DNA of 64,000 nt from Haloarcula sp. H-GB4 (GTDB taxonomy: Archaea > Halobacteriota > Halobacteria > Halobacteriales > Haloarculaceae). The notes beneath the pieces are model-generated. The model was not told the DNA's origin and ran no database searches. It saw only the letters and a list, made by a program, of their open reading frames with translations. Below, in pieces: positions 61,746-64,000 of the stretch. Location of the stretch: NCBI RefSeq assembly GCF_030848575.1, contig NZ_JAVDDX010000001.1, positions 558,001 to 622,000 on the forward strand, in the 5' to 3' direction. The position numbers were made by a program, and so were the translations under genes. How positions within the stretch are numbered: the first letter of the stretch is position 1; every line of letters begins with the position of its first letter.

Positions 61746-63200
61746 ATGAGTGGCGAGCAGGAACTCGGCATCACCGAGAGCAAGGAGCATTCACCCGGCG
61801 AGTGGTACGCCGAGGTCGTCCAGAAGGCCGGCCTCGCGGACTACGCCCCCATGGGCGGGTTCATCGTCACGCGCCCACGCGGCTACGCTATCTGGGAGCG
61901 TATCCAGAACAATCTCGACGGCTGGTTCAAGGACACCGGCGTGCAGAACGCCTACTTCCCCATGTTTATCCCCGAAGAGTATCTGGAGAAGGAGAAAGAC
62001 GTCGTCGAAGGGTTCGACCCCGAGGTGGCATGGGTAACCCATGGTGGCCACGACGAACTCGAAGAACGCCTCGCCGTCCGGCCCACCAGCGAGTCCATCA
62101 TCGCGCCGTTCATGGCCCAGTGGACTCGCTCGCACCGGGACCTCCCGATGCGGCTGAACCAGTGGTGTTCGGTCGTCCGATGGGAGGCCACCGAGACGAA
62201 GCCGTTCTTCCGCACCAAGGAGTTCCTCTGGCAGGAGGGCCACACCGCCCACGCCGACAAGGACGGCGCGTGGGAGGAGACGATGACCCGTCTGGATCAG
62301 TACGCCCGCCTCTACGAGGAGGTCATGGCGATGCCGCCGCTGAAGGGACGCAAGCCGCCCCACGACAAGTTCCCCGGCGCGCACACGACGACGACCATCG
62401 AGACGCTGATGCCCGACGGTAAGACCGTGCAGGCTGCCACCTCCCACTACCTCGGGACCTCCTTCGGCGAGGCGTTCGACATCACCTACGCCGACGCCGA
62501 CGAGGAGGAGAACACGGCCCACACGACCTCGTGGGGACTGTCCTGGCGCGCGATGGGTGCGCTCATCATGACCCACTCGGATGACCAGGGCCTCGTGCTC
62601 CCGCCCGCACTCGCGCCTGACCAAGTCGTGGTCGTCCCCATCTGGCAGGAGGACAACAAGGACGAAGTCATTGACTACGCCGCCGACCTCGCTGCCGAAC
62701 TCGACGAGGCCGGCGTCCGCGTCGAACTCGATGACCGCGAACACCGCAATCCCGGCTTCAAATACAACGAACACGAACTCCACGGCGTTCCCCTCCGGGT
62801 CGAAATCGGCCCCCACGAGGTTGAGGACGGGGAAGCCACGCTGGTCCACCGGCCCGACGGCGAAACCGAGACGGTCGACCGCGACGGTATCGCCGACACC
62901 GTTACCGACCACCTCGACACCGTCCACGCCAAGCTATATGCCAGCGCTGAGGAGACGCTGGAAGGCGAAATCCGTGAGGCTGAGTCCCGCGAGGAAATCC
63001 TCGGCACCATCGGCCAGCACGGCGGCTACGTGAAGTGTGGTTGGTGTGGTGACGAGGACTGCGAGGAGCCGATCAAGGACGCTATCGCGGCCGAAATCGT
63101 GATGGTGCCCCTTGACCGCGACGAGGAGCCAATCCACGACGATTGCGCCATCTGTGGCGAGGACGCCGAGGAGACGGCGTACTTCGCGAAGAGCTACTGA
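61746..63200 (+). CDS. proS: Prolyl-tRNA synthetase (archaeal type)
   Basis: A 484-residue class II synthetase. Motif 2 and 3 regions (FFRTKEFLWQEGHTAHA and GLSWRAMGALIMTHSDDQGLVLPP, here divided as SWRAMG and DDQGLVLPP) are present, the INS editing domain is absent, and the C-terminus carries a zinc-binding cluster (CGWCGDEDCEE, CAICGEDAEE) and ends AKSY as in archaeal/eukaryotic ProS. The leaderless TATA GTTTATTA (61712-61719) is about 30 nt before ATG 61746. Confidence 0.95.
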   Translation: MSGEQELGITESKEHSPGEWYAEVVQKAGLADYAPMGGFIVTRPRGYAIWERIQNNLDGWFKDTGVQNAYFPMFIPEEYLEKEKDVVEGFDPEVAWVTHGGHDELEERLAVRPTSESIIAPFMAQWTRSHRDLPMRLNQWCSVVRWEATETKPFFRTKEFLWQEGHTAHADKDGAWEETMTRLDQYARLYEEVMAMPPLKGRKPPHDKFPGAHTTTTIETLMPDGKTVQAATSHYLGTSFGEAFDITYADADEEENTAHTTSWGLSWRAMGALIMTHSDDQGLVLPPALAPDQVVVVPIWQEDNKDEVIDYAADLAAELDEAGVRVELDDREHRNPGFKYNEHELHGVPLRVEIGPHEVEDGEATLVHRPDGETETVDRDGIADTVTDHLDTVHAKLYASAEETLEGEIREAESREEILGTIGQHGGYVKCGWCGDEDCEEPIKDAIAAEIVMVPLDRDEEPIHDDCAICGEDAEETAYFAKSY

Positions 63201-64000
63201 CCAGACGGTTCGGTTGCTTTCTCCGGCACCCGCTCCAGAAACGCGTCCGCTTCGGCTCGGCCCGTTTCGATGAGATCCTCGATAAACCGAGGGTCGCGGT
63301 CGCGTTTCGAGGCTGCTGTCAGCTTTTCATCGAGTTTCAGTCGCCGTATCTCCACGTGTTTGAAATCGTCCGGGAGATACCCTTTGTCCACCCATTCGTT
63401 GACCTTCCGGACGAAGAACAGCTCCTGATTCAGCGAAAGATTCCCGGATAGCTCCTGCCGGCGGTCGGTGATCTCTGCCAGCGATGTCGGACGGTCATCG
63501 CGGGTCTGTGGCTCGATCTGGATAACCCAGATCTCGTCCGGTTTTGGCCGGTCACTGGTCAGGAACTCCCGGATCGGCGGGTTCTGTGAGAACAGGCCGT
63601 CCCAATGCCAGTGGCCGTTCAGTTCGACAGCCTCGTACAGCAGCGGGAACGCAGCCGAGGCCAGCACCGCCTTCGGTGTGATGGCATCGTCGGTGAACGT
63701 CTCGAACACGCCGCTGTTGACGTTGACTGTGCCGACGGTCACGTGTGGCGGCGCCCTGTCAGCGAGGCTGTCGAACTCGTCGAACGCGATGTGGCGGTCA
63801 AGCAGCGACAGATACCAGTCGTGGCCGACTGCTCCCGGCGTCGCGTAGGGCGAGATATCGGCCGCAGGGAGCATGCGGTTCTGCAGTCGCTTGCGCCACA
63901 CGAGCGACTCGTTCAGCAGGAACGAGGGCGTCGTCGTGGCGGCGACATCACACCAGACATCCTCCAGTAGTTCCCCGGCGTAGTCGTGGCCGTCACTGAG
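63194..64000 (-). CDS. Patatin-like phospholipase, C-terminal part (partial)
   Basis: The minus-strand frame is open from its TAG at 63194 to the window edge without a stop, so the gene's 5' end lies outside. TPKAVLASAAFPLLYEAVELNG and WHWDGLFSQNPPIREFL contain the catalytic Asp of the patatin Ser-Asp dyad in the DGLF motif; the GxSxG Ser is upstream of the edge. Acts as a lipid acyl hydrolase. The C-terminus is acidic/basic mixed, and the stop overlaps proS by 7 nt tail-to-tail. Confidence 0.8.
   Translation of the reverse strand, partial: LSDGHDYAGELLEDVWCDVAATTTPSFLLNESLVWRKRLQNRMLPAADISPYATPGAVGHDWYLSLLDRHIAFDEFDSLADRAPPHVTVGTVNVNSGVFETFTDDAITPKAVLASAAFPLLYEAVELNGHWHWDGLFSQNPPIREFLTSDRPKPDEIWVIQIEPQTRDDRPTSLAEITDRRQELSGNLSLNQELFFVRKVNEWVDKGYLPDDFKHVEIRRLKLDEKLTAASKRDRDPRFIEDLIETGRAEADAFLERVPEKATEPSGQ

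Noticed and set aside
61791-62927. Minus-strand open frame of 378 codons
   Set aside because: It is a shadow of proS with no domain similarity.

Overview
This window is high-GC chromosomal DNA from a halophilic archaeon, most probably Haloarcula or a close haloarchaeal relative. The evidence is the strongly acidic proteome, archaeal-type information genes (L7Ae, S28e, L24e, eIF2-beta with a TRAM domain, FttA/aCPSF1, TmcA, archaeal ProS), archaeal GTP cyclohydrolase III, many leaderless genes with TATA boxes about 25-30 nt before the start codon, and several families known mainly from haloarchaea. The species call is inference; no database search was possible. The window holds about 73 protein genes, two tRNA genes (Thr-TGT and Ser-TGA), and no rRNA, CRISPR array or insertion sequence that I can see. 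There is no gene-free stretch over 300 bases; the longest gaps are 54893-55157 and 21905-22154.

Layout. 1-6.9 kb: end of gltX, a shortened Hsp20, an esterase, a ferredoxin and an electron-transfer-flavoprotein operon (etfB, etfA, fixC-fixX fusion). 6.9-13.4 kb: GNAT protein, luciferase-like oxidoreductase, acyl-CoA synthetase, then the overlapping chain tmcA-DUF456-mini zinc protein. 13.4-16.4 kb: nitronate monooxygenase and the ribosomal operon rpl7ae-rps28e-rpl24e-ndk, preceded by a structured leader with a kink-turn-like element. 16.4-27.3 kb: redox repair (grx, msrB), tRNAs, CBS protein, GTP cyclohydrolase III, uracil-DNA glycosylase-like protein, aroC and aroA. 27.4-33.8 kb: SDR, ZIP transporter, a KaiC-like ATPase with a PAS histidine kinase, ornithine cyclodeaminase-like enzyme. 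33.9-41.3 kb: TPP enzyme, SRAP protein, cysteine synthase, eIF2-beta, a DICT sensor pair, FAD flavoprotein. 41.4-47.3 kb: NhaC antiporter and a complete thiamine-type ABC importer. 47.3-55.9 kb: lone E1-alpha dehydrogenase subunit, an internally duplicated acidic protein, an Nramp-like transporter coupled to a P-loop protein, the terminator nuclease FttA, and mini-proteins. 56-60 kb: a cell-surface module of P19-like lipoprotein, small lipoprotein and DyP-like peroxidase with a two-domain HTH regulator. 60-64 kb: ATP-grasp-like protein, SAM hydrolase, proS and a partial patatin.

The most interesting signals are the box C/D-like kink-turn in the rpl7ae leader, whose flanking stem abuts the Shine-Dalgarno (a likely L7Ae autoregulatory switch); the 56-60 kb surface iron/heme-like module with a DyP homologue that has lost the Asp of its GxxDG motif; an EtfA with a duplicated acidic N-terminal module; an Hsp20 that appears to have lost its core by in-frame deletion; and an Nramp homologue without the canonical metal-binding residues.
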